From the NCBI GenBank assembly GCA_030295235.1, contig AP026150.1, positions 496,001 to 560,000 of the forward strand: DNA of 64,000 bases, read 5' to 3'. Below, piece after piece: positions 1-8,721 of the stretch (positions are counted from its first letter, which is position 1; the number at the start of each line of letters is the position of its first letter). Both the position numbers and the translations under genes were made by a program. The notes under the pieces were generated by a model, which saw only the letters and a list, made by a program, of their open reading frames with translations, made no database searches and had not been told where the DNA came from. This stretch comes from Fistulifera solaris (Eukaryota > Bacillariophyta > Bacillariophyceae > Naviculales > Stauroneidaceae).

Positions 1-119
1 CTCTGGTTGAAGTGCTGCGCTGATGCGGCATTCCTTTCACAACATCATCGCGCCGTTTTTGTTTGTTGTTGTTACGAAAAATAGACCCAACAATACATTC
101 AATAGTTCTTTCTCTTGCA

Positions 120-1241
120 ATGAAATTCGTAATATCATCACCGCTCTCTTTCGCTTTGCTTCTGTTAGCAACAGTTATTTCACGCAAAGGAGGAGAAGGG
201 TACGGAATCTCTGTTACAAACGCACACAACAATGGGTTGACCCGCTTGTATTCTTACTCGTCGTCATCGTCGTCGTCGCCGTCATCGGCGGCCGCCCCAC
301 AACAACAACAACAACAACAACCAGACGCATACGAACTCGAATTTCTCAAATCACCGGATGAAGTAACAGATCAATGGGAACTCGATTGTTACAGTCGTCC
401 CGTCATACAACCCGGCGGAAAGAAATTATGGGAAGTCTTGATTTGTGATTCCGGAAATACCTTTCGATTTCGACAAGAACTTCCTTCATCACAGGTCAAT
501 TCCAAGACACTCCGACAAGTCGTAGAACAATGCGTCGAACTCGTGCCGACCGCGAAACCATCCGTCATTCGCTTCTTCCGGGGTGCCATGTTCAATATGA
601 TGAATGTCGCCTTGAAGGAATTGCCCGATATCACCGCAAAACCCAGTCGCTGTACATTTGCGTTAGCAGCATGGTTGGAAGAGCGCCACGCAACTGTCTA
701 TCCCAAAATGGAAGGATACAATGCGCAAATGATGAATACAGCGACGGGCGCGTCGTTTCTTAACGTCCAGACACCGGTCAAATTGCCCGATTCGTTGCGC
801 GGAGAACGATACGCCTTTGTGTCGTTACCGTTGGCAGAATTCTTACCCGGAGGTGGTGTCAATGACGATACTATTGGTGTGGGTCGGCTGTGTCCTTTGC
901 CTCCGGCGTTGTTGTGGCAGCAGTCACTGCCGGCGGGTGATACCTTTGTTTCGGGAGTCGTCTTGATGACACCCCGGGCCAAGGCCATGGCCACGTGGTT
1001 GGCTGGTACCGAATTGATGAGTTTGAAGGCGGATTTGCGCAAACGGCAATTGATTATGGAAACGGATTTGGATACGCAATATCTCATGGCGCGTTTGAAT
1101 GATGAACAACGGGCCGAAGGAGCGGCGATGGAACAAGCCAAAGACCAATTGCAGGGATTGCATTTTGTGTCGGTGCAAGTCGATGAAGAGAGTGATCCGG
1201 AAGGGTTCTGGTTGTTGCGCTCTCTGCCGAGTAATATCTAA
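120..1241 (+). CDS. TAB2: Tab2/Atab2-like plastid RNA-binding protein
   Basis: Predicted 373-aa member of the Tab2/Atab2 (DUF1092) family. In green algae and plants these proteins bind plastid mRNA and promote translation of photosystem I subunits. The family core is visible from about residue 75: WELDCYSRP, then KKLWEVLICD, a FFRGAMFNMM segment and LAAWLEERHATVYP, ending in the family-like FWLLRSLP. The ATG at 120 gives a hydrophobic leader (ISSPLSFALLLLATVIS) followed by a Ser-, Asn- and Gln-rich linker, which fits the signal plus transit peptide needed for a diatom plastid, although a clear ASAFAP motif is not seen. The frame is open upstream to 63, but without an earlier ATG. Intact and intronless. 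It converges with the gene at 1343-2252. Confidence 0.87.
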   Translation: MKFVISSPLSFALLLLATVISRKGGEGYGISVTNAHNNGLTRLYSYSSSSSSSPSSAAAPQQQQQQQPDAYELEFLKSPDEVTDQWELDCYSRPVIQPGGKKLWEVLICDSGNTFRFRQELPSSQVNSKTLRQVVEQCVELVPTAKPSVIRFFRGAMFNMMNVALKELPDITAKPSRCTFALAAWLEERHATVYPKMEGYNAQMMNTATGASFLNVQTPVKLPDSLRGERYAFVSLPLAEFLPGGGVNDDTIGVGRLCPLPPALLWQQSLPAGDTFVSGVVLMTPRAKAMATWLAGTELMSLKADLRKRQLIMETDLDTQYLMARLNDEQRAEGAAMEQAKDQLQGLHFVSVQVDEESDPEGFWLLRSLPSNI

Positions 1242-1283
1242 TAATAATAATATTAATAATAATAATAATTATTATTATTATTA
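1239..1283. repeat. AAT/ATT trinucleotide palindrome between convergent genes
   Basis: An (AAT)n tract runs directly into an (ATT)n tract, beginning in the stop codon of the Tab2-like gene. The right half (about 1255-1283) can fold into a long A/T-only hairpin. It lies in the 100-bp gap between two convergent genes, so a role in 3' end formation is possible. This is inference. Confidence 0.6.
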
Positions 1284-1342
1284 GAAGCAATAATGATAAA
1301 AACTATTCTATACTATTTTCTATGATTCCCGCTCTCGATCAA

Positions 1343-2252
1343 CTACTCCATAACGTGATGACAGACGTATAAATTAGGTCGTATGGTAGTGTTTGTCAGA
1401 TCCAAAGGATCTTGATACGTGATTTGACTAGCCCAAGAGTTCTCTTGATAGTTGGGTACTGTCGAATCCAACGAATGCCAGAGTTGCCAATCACGTTCCG
1501 CATCGGCTAATGAATGTGCCGTCATCACCACTACAACTTTGGAACTACTACTACTCGTATTAGTAGTAGTACTAGTATCCCACAATCGTTCCAAGGTAGG
1601 TCTCCAGTCTTTTGCAAATGTGGATGAGCGAATCCTGGATTGAAAAGGATGTATCCTGATGTAGGTGCTGAAGTAGGATTCTGCGGCATGTCATGATATT
1701 TGCCCGAAAGGACCATTTTAAAGTCAATGTATTGTTTCCTACAGTCAAAGTGTGTTGCGAGGGGACATTCTCGCATTCGGGCCCGACAAATGATAGTGTT
1801 GTGTGTCGGTGTGTCGAGTTTTTGTCATGGGTAGACTCTGATAACTGGTAATATAAGAATTCATTCCAATAGGGTACAGGCAACATCGATTCGGCTCGTG
1901 CTCCTAAACACGTCCACTGGGAAACAGTGTGATCCGCACTCGCCAATGTTAAAGGACCCGTTAATACGTGTGATACCAAGGCTTCTTCGTAACGTCTTGA
2001 TGATGATGACGACGACGAAAACATCCAGTTTCTCCACTTCCAAAATTCCGACCAGTTGTTGGGTTTTGATGTTATAGCAGTAGTAGTAGCAGCAGCAGTA
2101 GCAGTAGTAGTAGTACGAGGAGAAAACGGAGGAGGTTGTAAACAAATTTCGGCTTGTTGAGGATGGGCTTGTCCCCACAAAAGGGCCGCATCGGTGTAAT
2201 GGCGTCGTCGAATAGAGACTGTGAATTGCCGGACGATCAGCCGTCGCTTCAT
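1343..2252 (-). CDS. MSS51 C-terminal-domain-like protein (two frame breaks)
   Basis: A protein of about 303 aa if two missing bases are allowed for. The conserved signals of the MSS51 C-terminal domain, found alone or behind MYND fingers in many eukaryotes, occur in order but in three frames: LTGPLTLASA, the strand LSFVGPE, then GKYHD and ILFNPGFAHPHL, then DWRPTLERLWDT and a VVVVMTAHSLADAERD end. The frame changes fall at TTTT runs at 1716-1719 and 1610-1613 (AAAA on the coding strand). Each needs one extra A. Single-base assembly loss is more likely than gene death, because all three pieces keep the family pattern. No MYND finger is present. Low-complexity Thr/Ala and Ser runs lie at residues 48-85. 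Function unknown. Confidence 0.7.
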
Positions 2253-2503
2253 TATAAAGAGCTACTCAAGTTAAAATTCACAACACATAATAGAATGAAT
2301 CATTATCATCATCATCACGAGCTAAACTGGTTTGATTTCCCCCAATCAGAATACGTTGCTTTTTTTGCGTTGCCGTCGCACAAATCAATATCCGGGTCTT
2401 CTGTGTCGATCCACTTCCCTACGAGGTCTTGGTGTCGTATAGTTTTCATTCGTGTTCTCTTCACCATCATACAAGCTAAATCAGCACAGCAGACTCTTTC
2501 GTT

Positions 2504-2930
2504 GCGAAAAATAGTCTCTTGGATGATTGCTATGGAAGTGGTCGAACGAGAAATAGTCACAAGTCACATGATGATCACAACAAAGCGAAAAGCAATGATG
2601 ATTCGTGACCGATGCAGTCGCGACGAAAAGTCGCCTACTCACTGGAATATACTAAACATCCGATTTAGATTTTTATAATGATCCGCAAGGCTTTTCCATG
2701 TCAGATATCGAAGGATGCATTGCAAATAATGACATTAAAGATATTGAAAAGAAGATAACGATCAATAAAGCTCAACAGACAAGTAGAACGACGCTGGTTC
2801 GATGAAAGTCTGGCACGAAAAACCATTAACTAAACACAAACGACTACGATGTTCAAGGCGTATCGATGTCGATAAACAAGATTGTATTGCAAATTCTCGC
2901 TTACTCAATGGAACTGTGCGAACATGCACA
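2504..2930 (+). repeat. Dispersed repeat, copy A
   Basis: A stretch of about 430 bp that aligns in the same orientation with 21434-21842. Shared blocks include ATGATGATTCGTGACCG, GGATGCATTGCAAAT and TCGATTTAAAT-type A/T tracts, separated by small indels. Divergence is substantial and neither copy keeps a shared long reading frame, so this is a decayed interspersed element of unknown class. Confidence 0.7.
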
Positions 2931-3364
2931 GTGTATGTCTAGATTGGAGTATGCTGGAGCACAAGTGGTGGTTCCAGAGAATATACTTTTTCTCGATTTA
3001 AATTAAAACTACCTAGCCATACATCGATCAACTTTTCAAGTGAAGGGGTTTAACGAACCGAATATCTTCATTCACAGAGACTTAGGAAATTATGGTATGA
3101 CAGAAAGGAAAAACATAGGTGACGGCTCATGACGACTCATGACTGGCTGCGGCTGGGCTCAAAAGACTTTACTGGTAGAACTGCGGCTACGATGTGCACA
3201 AGAAAATTTATTTGCAGCGGAATGAAAACCCAAAAACATCCTCTCTCAGTAATAATATTAAGTAGTTTCATCGAAGATAAGCTATTTGTACGCTGGGCGT
3301 CTCAATTCTTCTTCAAGTTGAAACCGGCGCAGGTGACTAATCTATAGAGTCCATCTTCATATAT

Positions 3365-3373
3365 TACTCCGTA
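3365..3373 (+). promoter_or_regulatory. TACTCCGTA element upstream of cyclin gene
   Basis: Exact 9-mer within ATTACTCCGTA, 47 bp before the cyclin start codon. One of eight exact copies found in the window, all between genes. A promoter or 5' UTR role is inferred from position only. Confidence 0.45.
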
Positions 3374-3419
3374 GCAACACGCCGCAACAACCAGCAATCA
3401 ACTTTATATTATATTCTCA

Positions 3420-4315
3420 ATGATGCCCACTTCCTTTGATATTTCACAATTACCTTCTTTACAAGACGGCATGTCGATTCAAGAAGAATCTATGAAACGT
3501 CGTAAAACATGTCGTTTCATTGAAGAATCCGGTCGCATTCTCAAATTACCCCGCGTCGCCATTGCCACGGCCATGGTCTTTTTTCACCGCTTCTACGCCA
3601 AACACTCCTTTGCCCAACACGATCGTTTTGAAGTTGCCGTGGCGTGTTTGTTACTAGCCGCCAAAACCGAAGAATCGCCCAAAAACTGGTCGTCGTGTTG
3701 GAAGAATGTCAGAAGCTCAAGTGGCGGGGCATGCAAGCGGGGTCCGCCTCCGTCAAACCACCAGATTTGGATCCCAAGGGAGAAGAATTCTCCAAATTAA
3801 AAGAGCGGGTCTTGTTACTGGAACGAGTTATATTGCACACGATTGGTTTTGAATTATCGATCGATCATCCGTACAAGTTTTTAGTCGAACAAATCAAACA
3901 ACTCGTACAAGGCAAAAAGTTGATCTACCAGAACAATCATACACCCGTCGGTTTATCATCGCCCCAACAGCAACAACAACACATGATGAACGAAATGGTC
4001 CAATTGGCCATGAATTTTGCCAATGACTCGATGCACACGAGTTTGTGTTTGCAGTTCGATCCCAAGAAGATTGCCTTGACCTGTGTCTATCTGGCCGCGC
4101 AATTTGGTCATTTGATGCCCGCGAACGAAAGCGATGATTGGTGTGATTCTTTATTGTCGATTGATCCGGCATCGTTGGTATCGATTGCTCTACAACTAAT
4201 TGAACTCATTGCGGAGCGCAAAGGATCGGATCCGACGGTATTGAATCAAGTGAAGGAACGATTGGAAGTATGGACAACGTTGGAGCCACAAACGAAGCGT
4301 CCGCGTGTCGAGTGA
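3420..4315 (+). CDS. Cyclin T/K-like cyclin (one frame break)
   Basis: Predicted 298-aa cyclin of the transcriptional T/K/L type, regulatory partner of CDK9- or CDK12-like kinases that phosphorylate RNA polymerase II. The N-terminal cyclin box shows IEESGRILKLPRVAIATAMVFFHRFY and CLLLAAKTEE. The second half carries LLLERVILHTIGFELSIDHPYKFL, the segment most typical of cyclin T/K, then a second box with ALTCVYLAAQFG. A one-base frame change lies at AAAAA 3681-3685: the box continues as PKKLVVVLEECQKLKWRG if one A is restored. A short polyGln run (about residues 182-187) separates the boxes. It ends in the basic KRPRVE, a possible nuclear signal. The ATG at 3420 is the first in frame. Confidence 0.85.
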
Positions 4316-4932
4316 GTTCAAAATGCACTCGAGCACAACTTCATTGCTATGGTAATCGTTGTTGGCTAGTTTTAGGACTATAGAATAGGCAAACAGTCGA
4401 CGTGGTAATCAAAAACTAGCTTTTTAATTGACACGAAGTATAATGAGGTTCTAACGTTGCTTCAAACACGGTTTTGGCTAGTAATGCACACTTTTAAGCG
4501 CCATCAAGCTAGACTAATGTGCTACATAAGGGGAGAACATTTATGACATACATCAATCATGAAGAGTGCGTACAACGTCATTACTCATTGCAATCCACGA
4601 TGCGGTCGAACCGTTTCGGGACTGGACTGGAAGATGAATGAGTCTTGCCCAGACAACACTTCAAGCCATAGTAAGCATCGACGACATGACGATGCGACGA
4701 ACGCTCAACAACCGATGAACGATGAACCGATGAAATCCGATGGATTGACACTCTCACAAGTATTTGTTATGCCAGCATAGCATCACCTACCAGGTACCAG
4801 GTACCGATCCTTCACGCACCAAGCTGTTGTGAAACGTCGGCTCGTTTCATTGCTTTGCTAGATCATTTCACTCAAAGTTAGAAACGAGAGATAGACTTGA
4901 TTTCTACGCTACAAGCTCGCGAAAACAACAAC
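4316..4932. other. Intergenic interval
   Basis: Contains the doubled TACCAGGTA element at 4788-4803. No gene, RNA or longer repeat is seen. Confidence 0.5.
4788..4803. promoter_or_regulatory. Two overlapping TACCAGGTA elements
   Basis: The 9-mer TACCAGGTA occurs twice, sharing two bases, about 130 bp before the permease start codon. The same motif or its complement TACCTGGTA recurs at six other intergenic places in the window. Confidence 0.4.
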
Positions 4933-6369
4933 ATGATTTTCTTTCGATGGATGGTTCGCATCGCTCTATGCGGATGGATGACCGTGCACGCTGCTCATCC
5001 GACCTCATCTACACTAACTGAAAAGAAGACGAAAACACCGTTTGCTACGACCACAACATCTTCTTTCTTGCGTGGAGGGGCTCCTGTTCTCTCGAAAACA
5101 AAAAAGATCAACAATGTTGGTCCTCGTTTCAACAACAACAACAAAAACAACAATAAGATCAAGACACGTCTTCCTGTCGGCACCGCACCCGTGTCATCCC
5201 AAATCTTCAATCTCATTAAAACAATTGTCGGTGCGGGTGTGTTGGGATTGCCCGCCGGCATGGTCGCCTCGTTCGCTGTCGCGCATCACGACAGTCTCTC
5301 CGCTACCTTAGTACCCAGCATGATTTGTTTGTTGGCCATTGGGGCTCTCGCCGCGTATGCTTTTTGTTTGATTGGAACATTGTGCGAACAAACCCAAAGT
5401 ACGACTTACCGAGAAGTGTGGAAGAACACGGTGGGTCCCCAAACGGCCTGGATTCCGGCTGTAGCTTGTACCGCCGTGACCGTTTGTTCGTGCATTGCGT
5501 ATTCCATGATTCTCGGTACCATGGTGCCGGAATTGTTGCAATCAATTTTGAATGGGTTTAATTTTATGGGACACAAGAATGGTGTTTTGACGGCTTTGAC
5601 GGTCTTTTTGTTGTTACCCTTGTGTTTGTTGCGCAACTTGAGTTCCTTGGCGCCCTTCTCCTTATTGGGGATTGGAGGGATGGTCTATACGGGTTTGGCA
5701 ATGCAAGTGCAGCACTGGAAGGGCTCGTATCCACCGGCAATGTATACTTCTGTCAAATCCACGTCCGCGAGCCCCGCCATTCTCTTGAGTATGTTAAGTA
5801 CCGCGTACATGGCCCATTACAATGCCCCCAAGATTTACTGGGAACTCCAAGACGACAAGAAACGCGATTTCAACAAAGTCGTCGGAGCTTCGTTTGCAGG
5901 TTCTATGGGACTCATGACGCTGATTGCGGGAACGGGATTGGCGACGTTTGGAGTCCACAGCGCATCGGTGATTTTGTCGAATTACAACGATCCGTGGATG
6001 CGTGTGGCGAAATGGGCCGTCGCCTTGAGTCTCATTTGCAGTTATCCTTTGGCATTTACGGGTGTTCGTGATGGCATTTTGGAGTACGTGAAACCTGCAC
6101 AACGCGATGCGTCCTTTGTTCCTGTGACAGTGAGTGCCCTAGCGATTATTACCGGTATTGCCATGACCTTGACAAATTTACAAACGTTACTCGCTGTCGG
6201 TGGAGCTACGTGGGGCAATGCGGTCATTTATCTCTTTCCGGCCATGATGTTTATTAGTAATGAGAATAAGAAAGCTCCGAAAGACAGAAAGTCAGTGATT
6301 GGGGTGTACGCTATGGCTTTGACGGGTCTAGCGTTGGGTGTTGTCGGAACGTCTCAAGCAATTGCCTAA
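4933..6369 (+). CDS. Amino acid permease (AAAP/SLC38-like)
   Basis: Predicted 478-aa polytopic transporter of the amino acid/auxin permease or closely related aromatic amino acid permease group. The family's first helix is seen at residues 93-120, NLIKTIVGAGVLGLPAGM, followed by about ten further hydrophobic segments with the spacing of an 11-TM carrier. The ATG at 4933 gives a hydrophobic N-terminus (MVRIALCGWMTVHAA) like a signal peptide or anchor, then an Asn/Lys/Thr-rich stretch (residues 25-85) that is encoded by CAA/AAC-rich repeats. The signal-like leader could route it to the endomembrane system or plastid envelope; this is inference. Intact, no intron seen. Substrate cannot be told from sequence. 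Confidence 0.85.
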   Translation: MIFFRWMVRIALCGWMTVHAAHPTSSTLTEKKTKTPFATTTTSSFLRGGAPVLSKTKKINNVGPRFNNNNKNNNKIKTRLPVGTAPVSSQIFNLIKTIVGAGVLGLPAGMVASFAVAHHDSLSATLVPSMICLLAIGALAAYAFCLIGTLCEQTQSTTYREVWKNTVGPQTAWIPAVACTAVTVCSCIAYSMILGTMVPELLQSILNGFNFMGHKNGVLTALTVFLLLPLCLLRNLSSLAPFSLLGIGGMVYTGLAMQVQHWKGSYPPAMYTSVKSTSASPAILLSMLSTAYMAHYNAPKIYWELQDDKKRDFNKVVGASFAGSMGLMTLIAGTGLATFGVHSASVILSNYNDPWMRVAKWAVALSLICSYPLAFTGVRDGILEYVKPAQRDASFVPVTVSALAIITGIAMTLTNLQTLLAVGGATWGNAVIYLFPAMMFISNENKKAPKDRKSVIGVYAMALTGLALGVVGTSQAIA

Positions 6370-6455
6370 ATTGAAAGGAAGACGAGTTTATGGAACGTAT
6401 TGAATATTCGAACTGAAAAATGGCTAAAATATTATATGTATGTACACAAAACTGT

Positions 6456-6657
6456 TTACTGTTGCTCGGAATCCGGTTCCTTCGAGGTTTCTTTCCAAAA
6501 TCGAGCTGCGGTCGAACGCATCTGTAAATGATTCGTCTTTGTCTCTGTTAAAGGTAATTTAGGAGCGGATTCTATCATTTGAGCCGAGAAAAAATTCGCG
6601 CTTGTTTGATGTTTGCTTGCTTCTTCCCTTGCGTCTGGTTGATGCGAAGGAGCATGG

Positions 6658-6704
<47 letters not shown>

Positions 6705-6902
6705 CATTCGTTGAAATGAGAACCGTGGCGCCAAGCTAAGTTTTGTCGTACTTTTTACTGTTTCAAAGAGATCGAAATCGTCCGGTAACGACGGTAATAC
6801 TGGCAATGGAGGTCTCATAGGAACTCGTTGCTCGTTCGGTGTCAAGAAAGACGATGCTAGTGTTGATGTCGCGTGGTGCGTGTCTCGTTTTGTCGTCAAC
6901 AT
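6456..6902 (-). CDS. Hypothetical protein with 16-His tract
   Basis: Predicted 148-aa soluble protein with no recognised domain. It is Pro- and Ser-rich near the N-terminus (MRPPLPVLPSLPDDFDLFE) and carries about 16 consecutive histidines at residues 68-83, encoded by an (ATG)n tract on the plus strand. The flanking sequence is of ordinary composition. The reading frame is clean from ATG at 6902 to a stop at 6456 and it converges with the permease gene with an 86-bp gap, which supports a real gene, but no homology signal confirms it. Confidence 0.5.
6655..6704. repeat. ATG/CAT trinucleotide microsatellite
   Basis: About 16 units of TGA/ATG on the plus strand, read as CAT (His) on the minus strand inside the hypothetical gene. 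Likely length-variable. Confidence 0.85.
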
Positions 6903-8225
6903 GATGTCGTCTCTGTCAATTTGTTTTGCAAAAGATAGGTAATCAAATTTATACCGCTCGATATAAGAAAGAGCAATTTACGAGATGAAAAGAGAATAAT
7001 CAAAAGAGGAATAAAGGTGGTTTATACCAGCATGCAGTTTCGAGGAGAAAAGAATAATTCCATCAACTGTGTTATTATTGCAAGGGGAAAACATCAAAAG
7101 CATAAGAACGTCACACACGTCTGTTCCCGAATCAAAACGAACTTCACGCTGCGCACTATCCCATCCACACTGGGTACTGTTTTGTATGAAGTAGGTGAAG
7201 AACATATGGTTTATTACGGAGAACATGGTTTACGCTTATCCTGAAGAACATAAATCCCTTGCGCGAAATTTTTTTGCTACTTTTTGCAATCTGTGTGCTA
7301 TTGGTCAATAGCGTTTTGATACGAAGGTTGCCGCGCCTGGCGGGTTTTGAGGGAGGAGGAGAATTGGAAACGAAGATCGCGAGGAGCATGCCGGCGAAAC
7401 AGATACTTATACTAGTATGAAACGAAGCACGAAGCACGTGTCCATCAAAGACCAAAAATTAATAATGAAACGATAATGACTCCCTGTTTCATTCCCTCGA
7501 TTATAGTTTTAGTTAGAGGTTCTATTATTGCCCTAATACGCAGCCACAATAAACTAACACTGGCGCCGTAGGTCGGTCGTAGGTCACTAATTTCGAAACA
7601 CCGTCTGTGCGTAGTGCGTACTTATTCTTTATTCTTCACAAACTTTCCAACTGCAAGTTTCAGAAGAAAAAAAAGATGGTACTAGGTCACTGCAGTAGTG
7701 GCTGATCAGAAACGGAAATGCTAAGAATGCCTTCGCATTTTAGCGTTCGGTTTCGGTACTTTCGACATGTCCTGTCCAAGTATAGGAGTATAGGGACAAA
7801 AGAACGAACCCTATACTTGAATTTAGACCGAATCTTCAGCTTGGATTGAGAAGCCATGCGTTCTTTTGCTAAAGTAGAATAGCTAGAAGTTGAATGCCGA
7901 AGAGCGAAATGCGCCGATCGCTCATTTGAAAAGTGGACTGTGGATTCGGCTCTATCGCGACGAGGATATCGGTGAGCGACAGAAAAGGAAAACCAAGCGT
8001 TCGCCTCGTTCAGAAACAACAGTATTGACTATATATACATGAGAAAGAACGCTCGCAGCATTTGTTTAGAAGAGCAACTCTCCCTTCCCGGATCTAGACT
8101 GCAAACAATGTCTTGGCATTCGGGTGGCAGATGGCAGAAAGGCAACAAGCCATACAAGAAAATAATTCTTTGATGTGAAAAGCCAATCAATTCAAAGTTC
8201 TGCTGTCCTCAATTTTTTTGGGAAC
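6903..8225. other. Gene-poor interval
   Basis: About 1.3 kb with only short open frames without family features. No repeat or RNA gene is recognised. Confidence 0.5.
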
Positions 8226-8630
8226 ATGGACAAGATCAACCCCGCCACAGCGGCGATGGAAGCGTTCCTTCAATCGCTCGAAGAGCCACCTCAAACAAGA
8301 CGAGTTGGAGGCAGAGATGAGAATAAGGTACGAGAAACCATTCCCAATCATTCTGACTTTCCGCCACTCGAGTGGTTTTTCCAGGACTATACCACAGAAG
8401 GTTCCACCTCGGATCTCCTGACCTTGATCCAGATTTCCCGAAGTCACAGCGCCTTGGTCCGATGCTGTGCCGTTCGAAACAATTTGGCTCGAGCATTTGA
8501 CTCTCAAATGGTTACAACTCCAAAGAAAAAGGAAGTATGGCTTCCTTCCTCGGATGAACGACCTTGTCAACCATTCGATATGAAGACAGCACGTCAACGT
8601 ATTTTGCCAGCTTACTCTCATGCCGCCTAA
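8226..8630 (+). CDS. Small hypothetical protein
   Basis: Predicted 134-aa protein starting at ATG 8226. It is acidic and soluble with no membrane segment or recognised domain; features are PPLEWFFQDY and a basic C-terminus. It is convergent with the ABC transporter gene, 91 bp away. The opposite strand is also open over nearly the same span, so coding direction rests only on composition and the usable ATG. Could be spurious. Confidence 0.4.
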   Translation: MDKINPATAAMEAFLQSLEEPPQTRRVGGRDENKVRETIPNHSDFPPLEWFFQDYTTEGSTSDLLTLIQISRSHSALVRCCAVRNNLARAFDSQMVTTPKKKEVWLPSSDERPCQPFDMKTARQRILPAYSHAA

Positions 8631-8721
8631 ATCGCACCAAGCACTTTTGCAACAACACCTTATTTCAAGGTGACAGATATGGTGATTTTACGCGAAAACC
8701 ATTCGCATTTATTTATACACT

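Larger units (their letters stand above)
2253..3419. other. Gene-free interval with dispersed repeat copy A
   Basis: Holds the dispersed repeat at about 2504-2930 and the TACTCCGTA element at 3365. No convincing gene is seen; the open frames are short, lack family features and do not agree with the second repeat copy. Confidence 0.6.

Noticed and set aside
698-1141. Minus-strand open frames inside the Tab2-like gene
   Set aside because: They are shadows of a clearly conserved plus-strand gene.
1572-1776. T-TTA-AAA slippery sequence in the MSS51-C-like gene as programmed -1 frameshifting
   Set aside because: The same one-base shifts occur at unrelated A, T, C and G runs in many genes and in both directions; sequence error is simpler.
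8187-8621. 144-codon frame antisense to the small hypothetical
   Set aside because: No domain; the plus-strand frame has a usable ATG and better composition, though neither is firm.
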